Assembly: GCF_024707525.1 (NCBI RefSeq)
Contig: NZ_CP062231.1
Location: forward strand, 3,286,001 to 3,350,000
DNA: 64,000 nucleotides
From: Rhizobium sp. TH2
GTDB lineage: Bacteria; Pseudomonadota; Alphaproteobacteria; Rhizobiales; Rhizobiaceae
Reading direction: 5' to 3'
In this document: positions 6,321 through 14,963 of the stretch, in pieces
Position numbering within the stretch: the first letter of the stretch is position 1
Layout of the letters: each line of letters opens with the position of its first letter
Notes under the pieces: generated by a model
Databases searched by the model: none
Told to the model about the DNA's origin: nothing
The model's input: only the letters and a program-made list of their open reading frames with translations
Translations under genes and position numbers: made by a program

Positions 6321-8718
6321 TGGCAAACACCTTGAGAAGCTCCGATGGTTGGGTCCTTGCCATTTGCCTGAGCGGCAAAACACAGGCAAGCAGAGCGGCC
6401 AGGAGTGCGTAGACGCCGAGCCTCAGCCAATCGGTGGGGAAAACGAAGAGCGGTAAGCGCCATCCGAAAGCCTCGACATTGACAACCGCCAGCAACACCC
6501 AGGCAAGTGCTATTCCGACGGGAAGCGCCGCCAGCAGAGTGAACAAGGCCAGCCCCATTGTCCGGGCAAGCTCAAGCAGGACCAGCTTTCGTTGCGTCAC
6601 GCCCATGGCCCAGACGGGTGCAATCTGTGGCAGTCGCATGCTGGACAGTGTCATGAGGCTGGCGAACATGGCAATGCCGGCAACCCCGAGCGTCAGGACG
6701 TTGAGCACTCCGGTGACCGCGAAAGTGGTCTCGAAGACCTCGAGCGCCTTCCGTTTCAGGCTCGCCTGATCGATCACCGACTGCGCGGGCAAGCCGAACT
6801 GCGCCCGGAGTTCCCGAGCCAGGGCTGCCGCGCGGCTTTGATCCATTCTCAAACCAAACCGCAGCTTCGGAACATCGGGATAATGCGACGCGAGCGCGTC
6901 CACGCCGACGATCGCCTGTCCGATAGGGTTGCCGTAGTCCGAATAGACACCTGCGACCTCCGTCTGCCAGCCTCCCGGCAGCGTGATCCGATCGCCTGGT
7001 CGCAAACCGTCTCGGCGCGCCATCTGCTCGTTAATAAGGGCGGCATTTCCGGCGGCGACCTTGTCCCATGCGTCCTGTTCCCCGGACAGCAAACGCCAAT
7101 TCTCACGGTATAGCCTGTCGTCCTTCACGCCGATGACTTCAGCGGGCTGGCCGAGTATCTTGCCATCCATACTCCAGATCGGCAGTACCGCATCCACCCT
7201 GCCCTCAAGCCAGGCGCGCAACGCGGACGCTTCCTTTTCCGTGCGCGCGGTGACGTAGAGCTGGGCGGCCAACCGTTGATCGAGGAAACCCTCGAATGTC
7301 AGGCGGAAACTCGCCACCATGGTGCCGACGCCAACATTGGCCGAAAGTGCCAACAGTAAAGCCATCAGTGCCAGGGACAGGCCGGGAAGCTGTTGGCGTG
7401 CATCGGCCCAAAACCATTGGTGAAGAGGTCGGTGCGCCGATGCCTCAAAGGCGGCCAGGACAAGAGAGAGCGCGACCGGCAGCAGCAATGCCGATCCGAG
7501 CAGCAGCCCCCCAAGGACCGCGAAGCCCGCGATCAGTCCCGATCCGAACTGCACGAGCATGGCTGCGGACGCCAGGAGGAGAGCGGCTGCCACGGCCTGC
7601 ATCTGCCTGGTTCGGCTCGAGGCCAGCGCCCATGCGCGAGGCTGCGCCGGCGCAAGCAGGGGCATTCGCCAAACCTGCCAGAGACTTTGTCCCGCCGACC
7701 CGAGAGCGCCGAGAACCGCCATGCCGAGCCCAGCCACCCACCATTCAGTCCTAAGCGTCAACGTGCCCGGCAGCGTCGCTCCGTAGAGGCCCTGCAACGT
7801 GGCGGCAACGCCGGGAAGCAGTAGTGAAGCAATCAAGTAACCGAGCGCGACGCCGACCAATGCGGCAAACACTGAGACCGCCAGCAACTCGGCGATCAGC
7901 ACCCCTGTCAGCGCCACCGCCGAAACCCCGAGCGCACGAAGCGTTCTGAATGTCGAGCGTCGTTGTTCGAAAGCCAGGCCGATCGCCGAATAGACGATGA
8001 ACAGCCCGACGGCGAATGCAAGAAAACCAAAAGCCGTGAGATTGAGATGAAAGCTGTCGGTCAGGCGCGTCAGGTCGCCTTGGGGATCGGGAGCCTGATA
8101 GGACAGGTCCGGCGCGACGTCTTCAAGCCTACCGCGCCCCGCAGGTTGATGATCTGCGACGATCAAGCGGCTCAGCCGCAGCGGATGGTCCAGAAGCGTC
8201 TGGGCGATACCGATATCGACGAGCGCGGTCCCGGGCGGCAGGCTCTCATCAACACGAAGCGCCGCCGATGTCCGCCCGGCAAGCGCCTTCGCCGTGGCGG
8301 AATTTACATACATGACCCCAGGCGTTGTGATGAAAGGCAACAGATCGGAACCACTGGCGACCGACGCGACATTCGCATCAGTCGGGATGCTGATGGGATC
8401 GATGCCGATCAGATGCACGGTGGTTGAACCGATTTTCAGGTCACCCTCGAGAATCGGCGAAACGAGCCACCCGGCCCTGCGCAATGCGATAAAGTGATCC
8501 TGGTCGAACAGTTCCCCGTCTTTTGTCACCAGTTGCGAAAATCTGTTGCCGCCGAGCATGGCGGCGGCACGATCATAGCTGGCGCGAGCCTCCGCGTTGA
8601 TCGCCTGGACCCCGGACCAAAGGGCGGTCGCAAGCGACAGACCGAGCAGGAGCATGGCGAATTGCATCGGATGCCGACGCCAATGAGAAGACAACGCGTC
8701 GAGACTGGCCCTCAACAT
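6310..8718 (-). CDS. FtsX-type ABC transporter permease (AttFG-like)
   Basis: 802 aa with a single N-terminal membrane segment, a large periplasmic domain, and several helices arranged as two FtsX/MacB-like permease domains (about residues 230-340 and 670-790, e.g. VLNVLTLGVAGIAMFASLMT). The size and duplicated architecture fit LolC/E-like or AttF/AttG exporters that work on lipids, lipoproteins or secreted proteins rather than import. The start overlaps the stop of the ATPase gene (TGATG at 8716-8720) and the end overlaps the AttH-like gene, giving a tight three-gene operon. Confidence 0.87.
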   Translation of the reverse strand: MLRASLDALSSHWRRHPMQFAMLLLGLSLATALWSGVQAINAEARASYDRAAAMLGGNRFSQLVTKDGELFDQDHFIALRRAGWLVSPILEGDLKIGSTTVHLIGIDPISIPTDANVASVASGSDLLPFITTPGVMYVNSATAKALAGRTSAALRVDESLPPGTALVDIGIAQTLLDHPLRLSRLIVADHQPAGRGRLEDVAPDLSYQAPDPQGDLTRLTDSFHLNLTAFGFLAFAVGLFIVYSAIGLAFEQRRSTFRTLRALGVSAVALTGVLIAELLAVSVFAALVGVALGYLIASLLLPGVAATLQGLYGATLPGTLTLRTEWWVAGLGMAVLGALGSAGQSLWQVWRMPLLAPAQPRAWALASSRTRQMQAVAAALLLASAAMLVQFGSGLIAGFAVLGGLLLGSALLLPVALSLVLAAFEASAHRPLHQWFWADARQQLPGLSLALMALLLALSANVGVGTMVASFRLTFEGFLDQRLAAQLYVTARTEKEASALRAWLEGRVDAVLPIWSMDGKILGQPAEVIGVKDDRLYRENWRLLSGEQDAWDKVAAGNAALINEQMARRDGLRPGDRITLPGGWQTEVAGVYSDYGNPIGQAIVGVDALASHYPDVPKLRFGLRMDQSRAAALARELRAQFGLPAQSVIDQASLKRKALEVFETTFAVTGVLNVLTLGVAGIAMFASLMTLSSMRLPQIAPVWAMGVTQRKLVLLELARTMGLALFTLLAALPVGIALAWVLLAVVNVEAFGWRLPLFVFPTDWLRLGVYALLAALLACVLPLRQMARTQPSELLKVFANER

Positions 8719-9374
8719 CAGCTGATGCTGCCTCCCCTCAGATGAACTCGGGTATCAAGCCTTTGCGCCAGTCGGCGCGAGTGGGTCACCATCAGCAGGC
8801 TCACGCCCTGCTCGGCAACGAGTTCCAGCAAGAGATCGAGCACCGCGTCGCCTGTCGCCTCATCGAGATTGCCCGTCGGTTCGTCGGCAAGCACGAGCTT
8901 CGGACGCCCTGCAAGCGCCCGGCCGATGGCGACCCGTTGCTGCTGGCCGCCGGAAAGCTGCTCGGGGAACCGTTTGAGCAGTTTGTCCAGTCCCAGGCGA
9001 TCGACAAGCGTCCTCAGCCGAACGGCGTCGTGTGTCCCAGCGAGCCGTGCGTGAAACGAAAGATTGGAAGTAACATCCAGCGAAGGGATCAGATTGTATT
9101 GCTGGAAAACGAACCCCAATGTCCCGCGCCGCAGCGCTGCCCTTTCGGCGTCGCCCAAGCCCGCAATGTCCGTGCCGGAAACGAAAATCCGCCCGCGTGA
9201 AGGGGCATCGAGGCCACCGATCAGATGAAGCAGAGTGCTCTTGCCGCTGCCGGACTCCCCCGTGAGCGCAAGGCTTCGGCCGGCCTCCAGGTCGAGGCTG
9301 ACATCACGAAGGACCTCAAGCGGGCCTTCCGCGGTCTCGAACGATTTGTAGACGTTTTGAACTTGGAGAAGCAT
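8718..9374 (-). CDS. LolD/MacB-type ABC transporter ATP-binding protein (AttE-like)
   Basis: 218 aa ATPase with Walker [10 protein letters not shown] near residue 40, Q-loop VFQQYNLIP, signature [15 protein letters not shown], Walker [13 protein letters not shown] and switch His (MVTHS). The GNLD after Walker B is typical of the LolD/MacB/FtsE group that pairs with FtsX-type permeases. The ATG at 9374 begins the usual [12 protein letters not shown] start; the longer upstream open frame crosses the intergenic region. First gene of the att-like operon, divergent from the acetolactate-synthase-like gene. Confidence 0.9.
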   Translation of the reverse strand: MLLQVQNVYKSFETAEGPLEVLRDVSLDLEAGRSLALTGESGSGKSTLLHLIGGLDAPSRGRIFVSGTDIAGLGDAERAALRRGTLGFVFQQYNLIPSLDVTSNLSFHARLAGTHDAVRLRTLVDRLGLDKLLKRFPEQLSGGQQQRVAIGRALAGRPKLVLADEPTGNLDEATGDAVLDLLLELVAEQGVSLLMVTHSRRLAQRLDTRVHLRGGSIS

Positions 9375-9588
9375 TGCGTATCCGGATTCGACGGCCTTCC
9401 GTAGCACAGCGCTTCGCGGCATGCGAACTGCCATCGACATCCGAGCGGTTTGGCTGCCTTGTCGAGAAGTGGTCCGTCGGCTGGGCTCTTTCCACGCCGT
9501 TAATGGCGTTAGCTTTGGCCACGATTCGAAGCTAAGAGGTTTAAAAACGGCGCTCCCGAGAGCATGGTGTACGAAAAGGAGATACTCT

Positions 9589-11241
9589 ATGGCCAAAGGA
9601 TCAGACCTTCTCGTTCGTGCGCTGGAGAACGAAGGCGTCGAGTATGTTTTCGGAATTCCAGGCGAGGAAAATCTCGACTTTGTGGAATCGCTTCGCACGT
9701 CTTCGATCAAGCTGGTACTGACACGACACGAGCAGGCGGCCGCCTTCATGGCCGCGACCTACGGCCGGCTAACGGGCAAGCCCGGCGTGTGCCTGGCGAC
9801 CCTCGGCCCGGGCGCTCTCAATTTTACCACCGGAGCCGCATATGCGCTTCTTGGCGCAATGCCGATGGTTATGATCACAGGCCAGAAGGGTATTCTTTCC
9901 TCGCGTCAGGCGCAGTTCCAGATCGTCGATATCGTCGCGACGATGAGGCCACTCACCAAAGCCTCCCGTCAGATCGTCTCCGCATCAACGATCCCAACGG
10001 TAGTTCGTGAGGCGTTCAGACTTTCCCAAGAAGAACGCCCCGGTCCCGTCCATCTCGAATTGCCTGAAGACATCGCCGCGGAGGACGGTGGCAATGCGAA
10101 CCTGATTCCGCCACATGACCTCGAACTGCCGGTCGCCAGCGCCACTGCTCTCGACAGGGCAGCTGCGATGCTTGTCGCCGCGGAGCGTCCGTTGGTAATG
10201 CTCGGTGCTGCAGCGTCGAGGCCGCGATCGACCTCGGACCTCGCTGACTTTGTCGTGCGCGCAGGAATACCGTATTTCAACACGCAGATGGGCAAAGGCA
10301 CGGTGCCGGGCGGCACCGAGCTCTATCTCGGGACGGCGGCACTGACCGAACGAGACTATGTCCACGAGGCAGTCGAGAGAGCCGATGTCATTTTGACGAT
10401 CGGCCACGACACCGTGGAAAAGCCGCCCTTCGTCATGGGACCGGGCGGGCCGAAGGTCATACATGTCGGCTATCAGCCGGCGCACGTCGAAGAGGTCTAT
10501 TTCCCACAAATCGAAGTCATCGGCGACATCGGCCCGTCGCTGAAGCAGCTTGGTGAGCGTGTCCACGGCAAGCTCAAGAATGCCCAGGTGCTTTTGTCGC
10601 TCAGGGACGGAATCCTCGCCAGGATCGCGGATCGGGCAACAGAGGATCGGCCGACACCGCAGCGCCTTGTCCATGACATCCGTGCGGTCATGCCGGACGA
10701 CGGCATCGTCGCGCTTGACAACGGGATGTACAAAATCTGGTTCGCGCGCAACTACCGTACGAGGATGGCCAACACCCTGCTGCTCGACAACGCACTGGCC
10801 ACGATGGGCGCGGGCCTGCCCTCTGCCATGGTGGCCTCCCTGCTTTACCCCGAGCGCCGCGTCATGACGGTCTGCGGCGACGGCGGATTCATGATGAACG
10901 CACAGGAGCTCGAGACGGCCGTCAGGTTGAAGCTCAATCTCGTCGTGCTGATCATCGAGGACAATGCCTACGGAATGATCCGCTGGAAACAGGCTGTCGA
11001 CCACTTTCCCGACTTCGGCATGACGTTTTCCAATCCGGACTTCGTCGCCTTTGCCGAAGCACATGGAGCCAAGGGCACGCGCATCAGCGATGTGAAGGAT
11101 CAGAAAGCCGCGCTGGAGAACGCGTTCGCCACCAGCGGGGTTCACCTTGTGGTCGTGCCCATCGATTATTCGGAAAATAAGCGCGTTCTGGTTGACGAGT
11201 TGGCGGAGCGCTTTGGGGATCACCGACCGGCGGCTAGCTAA
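9589..11241 (+). CDS. Acetolactate synthase-like thiamine diphosphate enzyme
   Basis: 550 aa with the three-domain ThDP fold. The catalytic Glu is E48 (LTRHEQAAAF), followed by GRLTGKPGVCLATLGPGA, a central domain (VMLGAAASRP), and the ThDP/Mg motif GDGGFMMNAQELETAVR with NAYGMI about 28 residues later. Family members condense or decarboxylate 2-oxo acids in the cytosol. No regulatory small subunit (IlvN) is adjacent and the gene sits with accessory genes, so a catabolic role is possible. RBS AAAGGAGA lies at 9575-9582. It is followed by a broken NTF2-like gene. The 214 bp upstream (9375-9588) hold the divergent promoters. Confidence 0.85.
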   Translation: MAKGSDLLVRALENEGVEYVFGIPGEENLDFVESLRTSSIKLVLTRHEQAAAFMAATYGRLTGKPGVCLATLGPGALNFTTGAAYALLGAMPMVMITGQKGILSSRQAQFQIVDIVATMRPLTKASRQIVSASTIPTVVREAFRLSQEERPGPVHLELPEDIAAEDGGNANLIPPHDLELPVASATALDRAAAMLVAAERPLVMLGAAASRPRSTSDLADFVVRAGIPYFNTQMGKGTVPGGTELYLGTAALTERDYVHEAVERADVILTIGHDTVEKPPFVMGPGGPKVIHVGYQPAHVEEVYFPQIEVIGDIGPSLKQLGERVHGKLKNAQVLLSLRDGILARIADRATEDRPTPQRLVHDIRAVMPDDGIVALDNGMYKIWFARNYRTRMANTLLLDNALATMGAGLPSAMVASLLYPERRVMTVCGDGGFMMNAQELETAVRLKLNLVVLIIEDNAYGMIRWKQAVDHFPDFGMTFSNPDFVAFAEAHGAKGTRISDVKDQKAALENAFATSGVHLVVVPIDYSENKRVLVDELAERFGDHRPAAS

Positions 11242-11350
11242 GAACCACCGGTGTCCACCACCCCGTCCATCGAGAGCCCGAATCCAGGAAATGCGAAATG
11301 GAAGTCGACCGCTTGAAAGGCCCACCCAAAGACCTCGAGAGGAAATCGAG

Positions 11351-11729
11351 ATGGGTGACGACACTGTGCTGCAAGCGATCGAGCTGCACTGGAAAGCGTC
11401 CGATGAAAGCGACTTCGACGCAGAGCACGAAATCTACCACGAGGATGCCGTGCTCGATTACCCGCAGTCCGGCGAACGCATCCGCGGTCGCAAGAATATC
11501 CAAAAGAGCCGCCGTCTGCAGCCCAGCAGGAAGCGCTTGACGGTTCAGCGGATTCTGGGCAGCGACGATCTCTGGATAAGCTAATTTGTGCTGAGCTATG
11601 ACGGCGTCGCGTCTTATGCCGTGAGCATCATGGAGGTCAGAAGGACTGGTATTGCACGAGACACAATATTTCGCCGACGCGTTCGAACCTTCCTCGACGC
11701 GTGCCCATCTCGTTGAGCGCGGCGAGTAG
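11351..11729 (+). pseudogene. Broken SnoaL/NTF2-like protein
   Basis: Begins MGDDTVLQAIELHWKASDES and continues through HEDAVLDYPQSGERIRGRKN, the start of a SnoaL/nuclear transport factor 2-like cone fold (about 120-130 aa). An in-frame TAA at 11582-11584 replaces an expected residue between WIS and FVLSYDG. A frameshift near 11640 then moves the remaining sequence (VLHETQYFADAFEPSSTRAH) to another frame ending with TAG at 11727-11729. Two independent lesions mark it as a pseudogene. It follows the ThDP enzyme gene by about 110 bp. Confidence 0.75.
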
Positions 11730-11929
11730 ATCAGCGTACGCTGCCTCAAGGCATCCAGACTGGAGCACACGAAATACGGTGTAGCTCGATCGATCCAACA
11801 GGGAACGACTGCCGTATCGATTGGCCGCATTGAAAGCGACACCGTTCGTATCCACGAGGATGACCTCGGCGTCTCGTTGCCCATCTATAAGTGAACCCGC
11901 GCGGTCAATCGCCTGATAACAGAGTAGCC

Positions 11930-12240
11930 GTGCAGCATACCTCCACAAACGACCTCCTCGACAAAATCCAGTGCGCCACGATCGCCTACTTCTGGGAAGG
12001 CGGCCATCCCAAATGCGGGATGGCGTACGACCGTCAACTTACATACGGGCAGCCGAGAAACGATCTCATCTCGATGAGCGGTTCGGGCTTTGGTTTCCTG
12101 GCAATTATCGTCGGCACATGCCGAGGCTGGATAGCGCGCGCCGCAGCGGTTCAAAGACTTCGCCAGATGGTGGAGTTTCTCGAAAGAGTTCCGCGATTCC
12201 ATGGGGCGTTTTCGCATATGGTTGACGGAAAGACCGCCAA
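11930..12240 (+). pseudogene. Glycoamylase-like protein, N-terminal fragment
   Basis: From a GTG at 11930 the frame reads TNDLLDKIQCATIAYFWEG, then GSGFGFLAIIVGTCRGWI and MVEFLERVPRFHGAFSH, the start of the glycoamylase-like ((alpha/alpha)-toroid) family. Complete proteins are roughly 400 residues or more. Here similarity ends after about 100 residues at KVVPFS, and the following bases belong to another gene remnant on the opposite strand. The fragment was left by a deletion or rearrangement at about 12235-12245. The 200 bp before it (11730-11929) show no recognisable gene. Confidence 0.6.
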
Positions 12241-12359
12241 AGTCGTTCCGTTTTCACTACGCGGCGAGAGACAATTCGGTTCGCGCGGAAATCGGTCTTG
12301 TTCAGACCTGTGATCACCGCCCCCGAGATCGTGCCCGTACCGACGAAGCCGAATGTCAT
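12220..12359 (-). pseudogene. ProC-like (pyrroline carboxylate reductase) N-terminal remnant
   Basis: On the minus strand from the ATG at 12359 the product starts MTFGFVGTGTISGAVITGLN, a dinucleotide-binding motif of the ProC/F420-dependent NADP reductase type. After about 30 residues the frame slips and a continuation (LSPRSENGTTLAVF) is found in another frame. It lies 30 bp beyond the stop of the last SDR gene and in the same orientation, so it may once have been the eleventh gene of the hydroxyproline-type operon. The far end is cut at the junction with the glycoamylase-like fragment. Confidence 0.55.
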
Positions 12360-12389
12360 TCCACCAAGATTGAGCGTCACGATATTTCC

Positions 12390-13145
12390 CTATGCCACTG
12401 CCTGAGCGCCCGTGATCTCCACCAGCGAGCCGCACATGAATTCGGCTTCGTCCGATGCAAGAAAGGCGACGAGCGCCGCGACCTCCTCCGGCTTTCCAAT
12501 ACGGCCGAAGGGAACGAGTTTGTCCAGATCGGCGATTGTCCGGCCGGAGCGCCTGACACCCGCCTCCAGCATGGGGGTGTGGATTTCGCCAGGGCAGACG
12601 GCATTGACGCGAATCTTGTGGGGCGCGTAGTCCCGGCCGAGGTTCTGGGTGAATGAGGCCACCGCCGCCTTGGTGACGTTGTATGCGATGTGGTTCGGCG
12701 CAGGATAAAGCCCCCATTGCGAGGCGATGTTGACGATAGCGCCGCCTCCCGCTTCGATCATATGTGGGATCACCGCTTTACAGAGATGGAACATCGAATC
12801 GATGTTGACGGCGAAACTCAGCCGCCAGTCGTCCTCCGAAATGGCCTGGATGTTTCCGCGTCGGTTGATCCCGGCATTGTTGGCGAGGATATCGACCCGC
12901 CCCTTCTGCTCGATGACCTTGGCGATGAGTTCCCGACAAGGTTCCCCATTGGCGATATCCGCGACGATTGCCGTAGCCTGACCGCCAGATGCTTCGATCT
13001 CCGCCACGACCGTGCTGGCGGAGTCGCCGTTCATGTCGCTGACCACAACGAAGGCACCATCGCTCGCGAGGCGTTTGGCGATGGCAGAACCGATTCCGCC
13101 TCCGGCTCCCGTGACGATCGCTATCTTGCCTTCAAAACGCGCCAT
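12390..13145 (-). CDS. Short-chain dehydrogenase/reductase (SDR)
   Basis: 251 aa classical SDR. TGAGGGIGSAIAKRL (residues about 12-26) binds NAD(P), NNAG is near residue 90, and the catalytic Ser...Tyr-x3-Lys triad reads SQWGLYPAPNHIAYNVTKAA. The PG motif (AVCPGEIHTPM) follows. It is the last intact gene of the long minus-strand operon, 11 bp after the preceding SDR. Its substrate is unknown; a role in handling a side product or alternative substrate of the hydroxyproline pathway is inferred only from position. Confidence 0.85.
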   Translation of the reverse strand: MARFEGKIAIVTGAGGGIGSAIAKRLASDGAFVVVSDMNGDSASTVVAEIEASGGQATAIVADIANGEPCRELIAKVIEQKGRVDILANNAGINRRGNIQAISEDDWRLSFAVNIDSMFHLCKAVIPHMIEAGGGAIVNIASQWGLYPAPNHIAYNVTKAAVASFTQNLGRDYAPHKIRVNAVCPGEIHTPMLEAGVRRSGRTIADLDKLVPFGRIGKPEEVAALVAFLASDEAEFMCGSLVEITGAQAVA

Positions 13146-13156
13146 GATGTGCTCCT

Positions 13157-13921
13157 TTATCTGATATAGCTGCCGCCGTTGACGTCGAGCGTCGCCCCGT
13201 TAAGGGAGCGCTGCGAGGGCCTCAGGACGAACGCCGTCAATTCCGCGACTTCTTCCGGCAAGGCCATGGCCCCGATCGGGATGTCTGCCACCGCGGCGGC
13301 CTCGCCGTTCTTGGCGATGAAAGCCTCCGCCATGTCGGTCCTGATCCAACCAGGTGAGATGGCGACGGCGGTAACTCCGTCTGGGCCGAAGCTTCGGGCG
13401 ATCGATTTGGTGAGGTTGATCAGGGCTGCCTTCGTCGCGCCATAGGCCATCGCGTCCGCCGAATATCCACGCTGCCCGGCGCGGCTCGCGATGTTGACGA
13501 TCCTGCCGCCACCATTCTCTTTGAAGTGCATGATGGCGCTGCGGGACAGATCGACGGCGGCAAAGAGGTTGACCTGGAACTCACCGCGCCAGGCCTTGTG
13601 CCAGGCGCTCAGGCTGTCGCCGAGGCCCACCTCCGTTCGGATGCCCGCGGCATTCACGACAGCATGTACGCGGCGGGTCGCGGCGACGGCCTTCCTCCAG
13701 AGGTCTTCAGGTCCCTCGGGCAACGAGAGGTCCCCCTGCACGACATGGCCCCTGCCTTCGATCCGCTCGAGAAGCGCGTGGGCCGAAGCCTTGTTCCAGC
13801 CGAAATGGATGATCGGCGACGCACCCTCGGCCGCCAGGCGCTCGACGATCGTCGAACCCAGACCGCCGGACGCCCCGGTCACCAGTACGTTCATGCCATC
13901 CAACGGCTTGTCCATGTTCAT
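13157..13921 (-). CDS. Short-chain dehydrogenase/reductase (SDR)
   Basis: 254 aa classical SDR with VTGASGGLGSTIVERL (about residues 14-29), NAAGIRTEVG, Ser in NIASRAGQRG and the YGATK catalytic Tyr/Lys, plus the C-terminal GATLDVNGGSYIR ending typical of 3-oxoacyl-ACP-reductase-like members. It begins 7 bp after the epimerase stop, so it is co-transcribed with the hydroxyproline-type genes. It is only distantly similar to the following SDR. The substrate cannot be told from sequence. Confidence 0.85.
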   Translation of the reverse strand: MNMDKPLDGMNVLVTGASGGLGSTIVERLAAEGASPIIHFGWNKASAHALLERIEGRGHVVQGDLSLPEGPEDLWRKAVAATRRVHAVVNAAGIRTEVGLGDSLSAWHKAWRGEFQVNLFAAVDLSRSAIMHFKENGGGRIVNIASRAGQRGYSADAMAYGATKAALINLTKSIARSFGPDGVTAVAISPGWIRTDMAEAFIAKNGEAAAVADIPIGAMALPEEVAELTAFVLRPSQRSLNGATLDVNGGSYIR

Positions 13922-13928
13922 TCCAATC

Positions 13929-14963
13929 TCAAATCAGGTCGCCGACTTGCGGTCCCCAAGTGTCCGACAAGGCGAAACCCTTGGTGAACGGGTCGGCGGG
14001 GTCGACGCGCAATTCCTGCCTGCCGTAGACCCAGGCCTGTCCCGTGATGCGTGGGAGCACCGATTTGCGGTTTCCGACGATGGTCTCCCCGATCGCCTCG
14101 GCCGTGAACTCGCCGCCGATGATCGAGCGCGATCGCCTGCTGTCGCCGACGGCGACCTCGCCACGCGCATGCAGGACGGCCAGGTTGGCCGAGCTTCCGG
14201 TGCCGCAGGGCGAACGGTCGACCCGGCCCGGCTTCAGGGTGGTGCAAGTTCGGATCGCCCCGTCGGCCTCACGGCCGCGGAACATCACATAGGCGATCTC
14301 GTCGATGGACAAAATTTCCGGATGTCGCACGGAGACCTGGTCAGCGAGCAGCGCCTTTATCTCGATGCCGGCTTCGGCCAACTCACGGGCGTGCTCCGGC
14401 GCGATCGAAAGACCAATCTGATCGACATCGACGATGGCGTAGTAGACCCCGCCATAGGCGATGTCCGCCTTGATCGTTCCCCACTTCGGCGTCTCAACCG
14501 CCTGGTCTAGGGTCTCAACGAAAGCGGGGACATTGTCGAGGCTGACGGCGAGGCAACGACCGTTCTCGCATCTAGCTCGCGCGATGATGAGCCCGGCGGG
14601 CGTATCCAGTCGGACGACCGTCTCGGGTTCGACCATTTCGACACGACCGCTCTCGAGAAGCGCTGTCACCACGCAGATGCAATTGCTCCCCGACATCGGA
14701 TGCGCGCGATCTGCCTGCAATACGATGAAACCCGCGTCGGCATCGGGGCGTGTGGGGCCGACCAGCAGGTTGACGGACATGGCTACGTTGGCACGTGGCT
14801 CGAAGGTCACGAAACGGCGAAGACTGTCGTCCACGTTGTTGATGTGGTCCATTTTCTCGGCCATCGTCGCACCGGGAATCTCCGGCGCGCCACCGACGAT
14901 GACCTTGCCGATCTCGCCCTGGCAGTGGACCTCGAGCAGATGAAGGCTGTTTTCCCAGTTCAT
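13929..14963 (-). CDS. hypRE: Proline racemase-superfamily epimerase, Ser/Cys type
   Basis: 344 aa, two-lobed PLP-independent epimerase. The first catalytic position is Ser (MSGSN, S91) instead of the Cys of MCGH-type racemases; the second is Cys (SPCGTGSS, C253). In this superfamily Cys/Cys proteins are proline racemases or 4-hydroxyproline 2-epimerases, Thr/Cys proteins are trans-3-hydroxyproline dehydratases, and Ser/Cys proteins have been linked to hydroxyproline epimerisation. Context (D-amino acid oxidase, DapA-like deaminase, semialdehyde dehydrogenase) supports conversion of trans-4-hydroxy-L-proline to cis-4-hydroxy-D-proline. The ATG at 14963 overlaps the ALDH stop (ATGA), so translation is coupled. 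Confidence 0.8.
   Translation of the reverse strand: MNWENSLHLLEVHCQGEIGKVIVGGAPEIPGATMAEKMDHINNVDDSLRRFVTFEPRANVAMSVNLLVGPTRPDADAGFIVLQADRAHPMSGSNCICVVTALLESGRVEMVEPETVVRLDTPAGLIIARARCENGRCLAVSLDNVPAFVETLDQAVETPKWGTIKADIAYGGVYYAIVDVDQIGLSIAPEHARELAEAGIEIKALLADQVSVRHPEILSIDEIAYVMFRGREADGAIRTCTTLKPGRVDRSPCGTGSSANLAVLHARGEVAVGDSRRSRSIIGGEFTAEAIGETIVGNRKSVLPRITGQAWVYGRQELRVDPADPFTKGFALSDTWGPQVGDLI

Noticed and set aside
11637..11948. Minus-strand open frame of about 100 codons in the remnant region
   Set aside because: It covers the tail of the NTF2-like pseudogene on the other strand and shows no family features.
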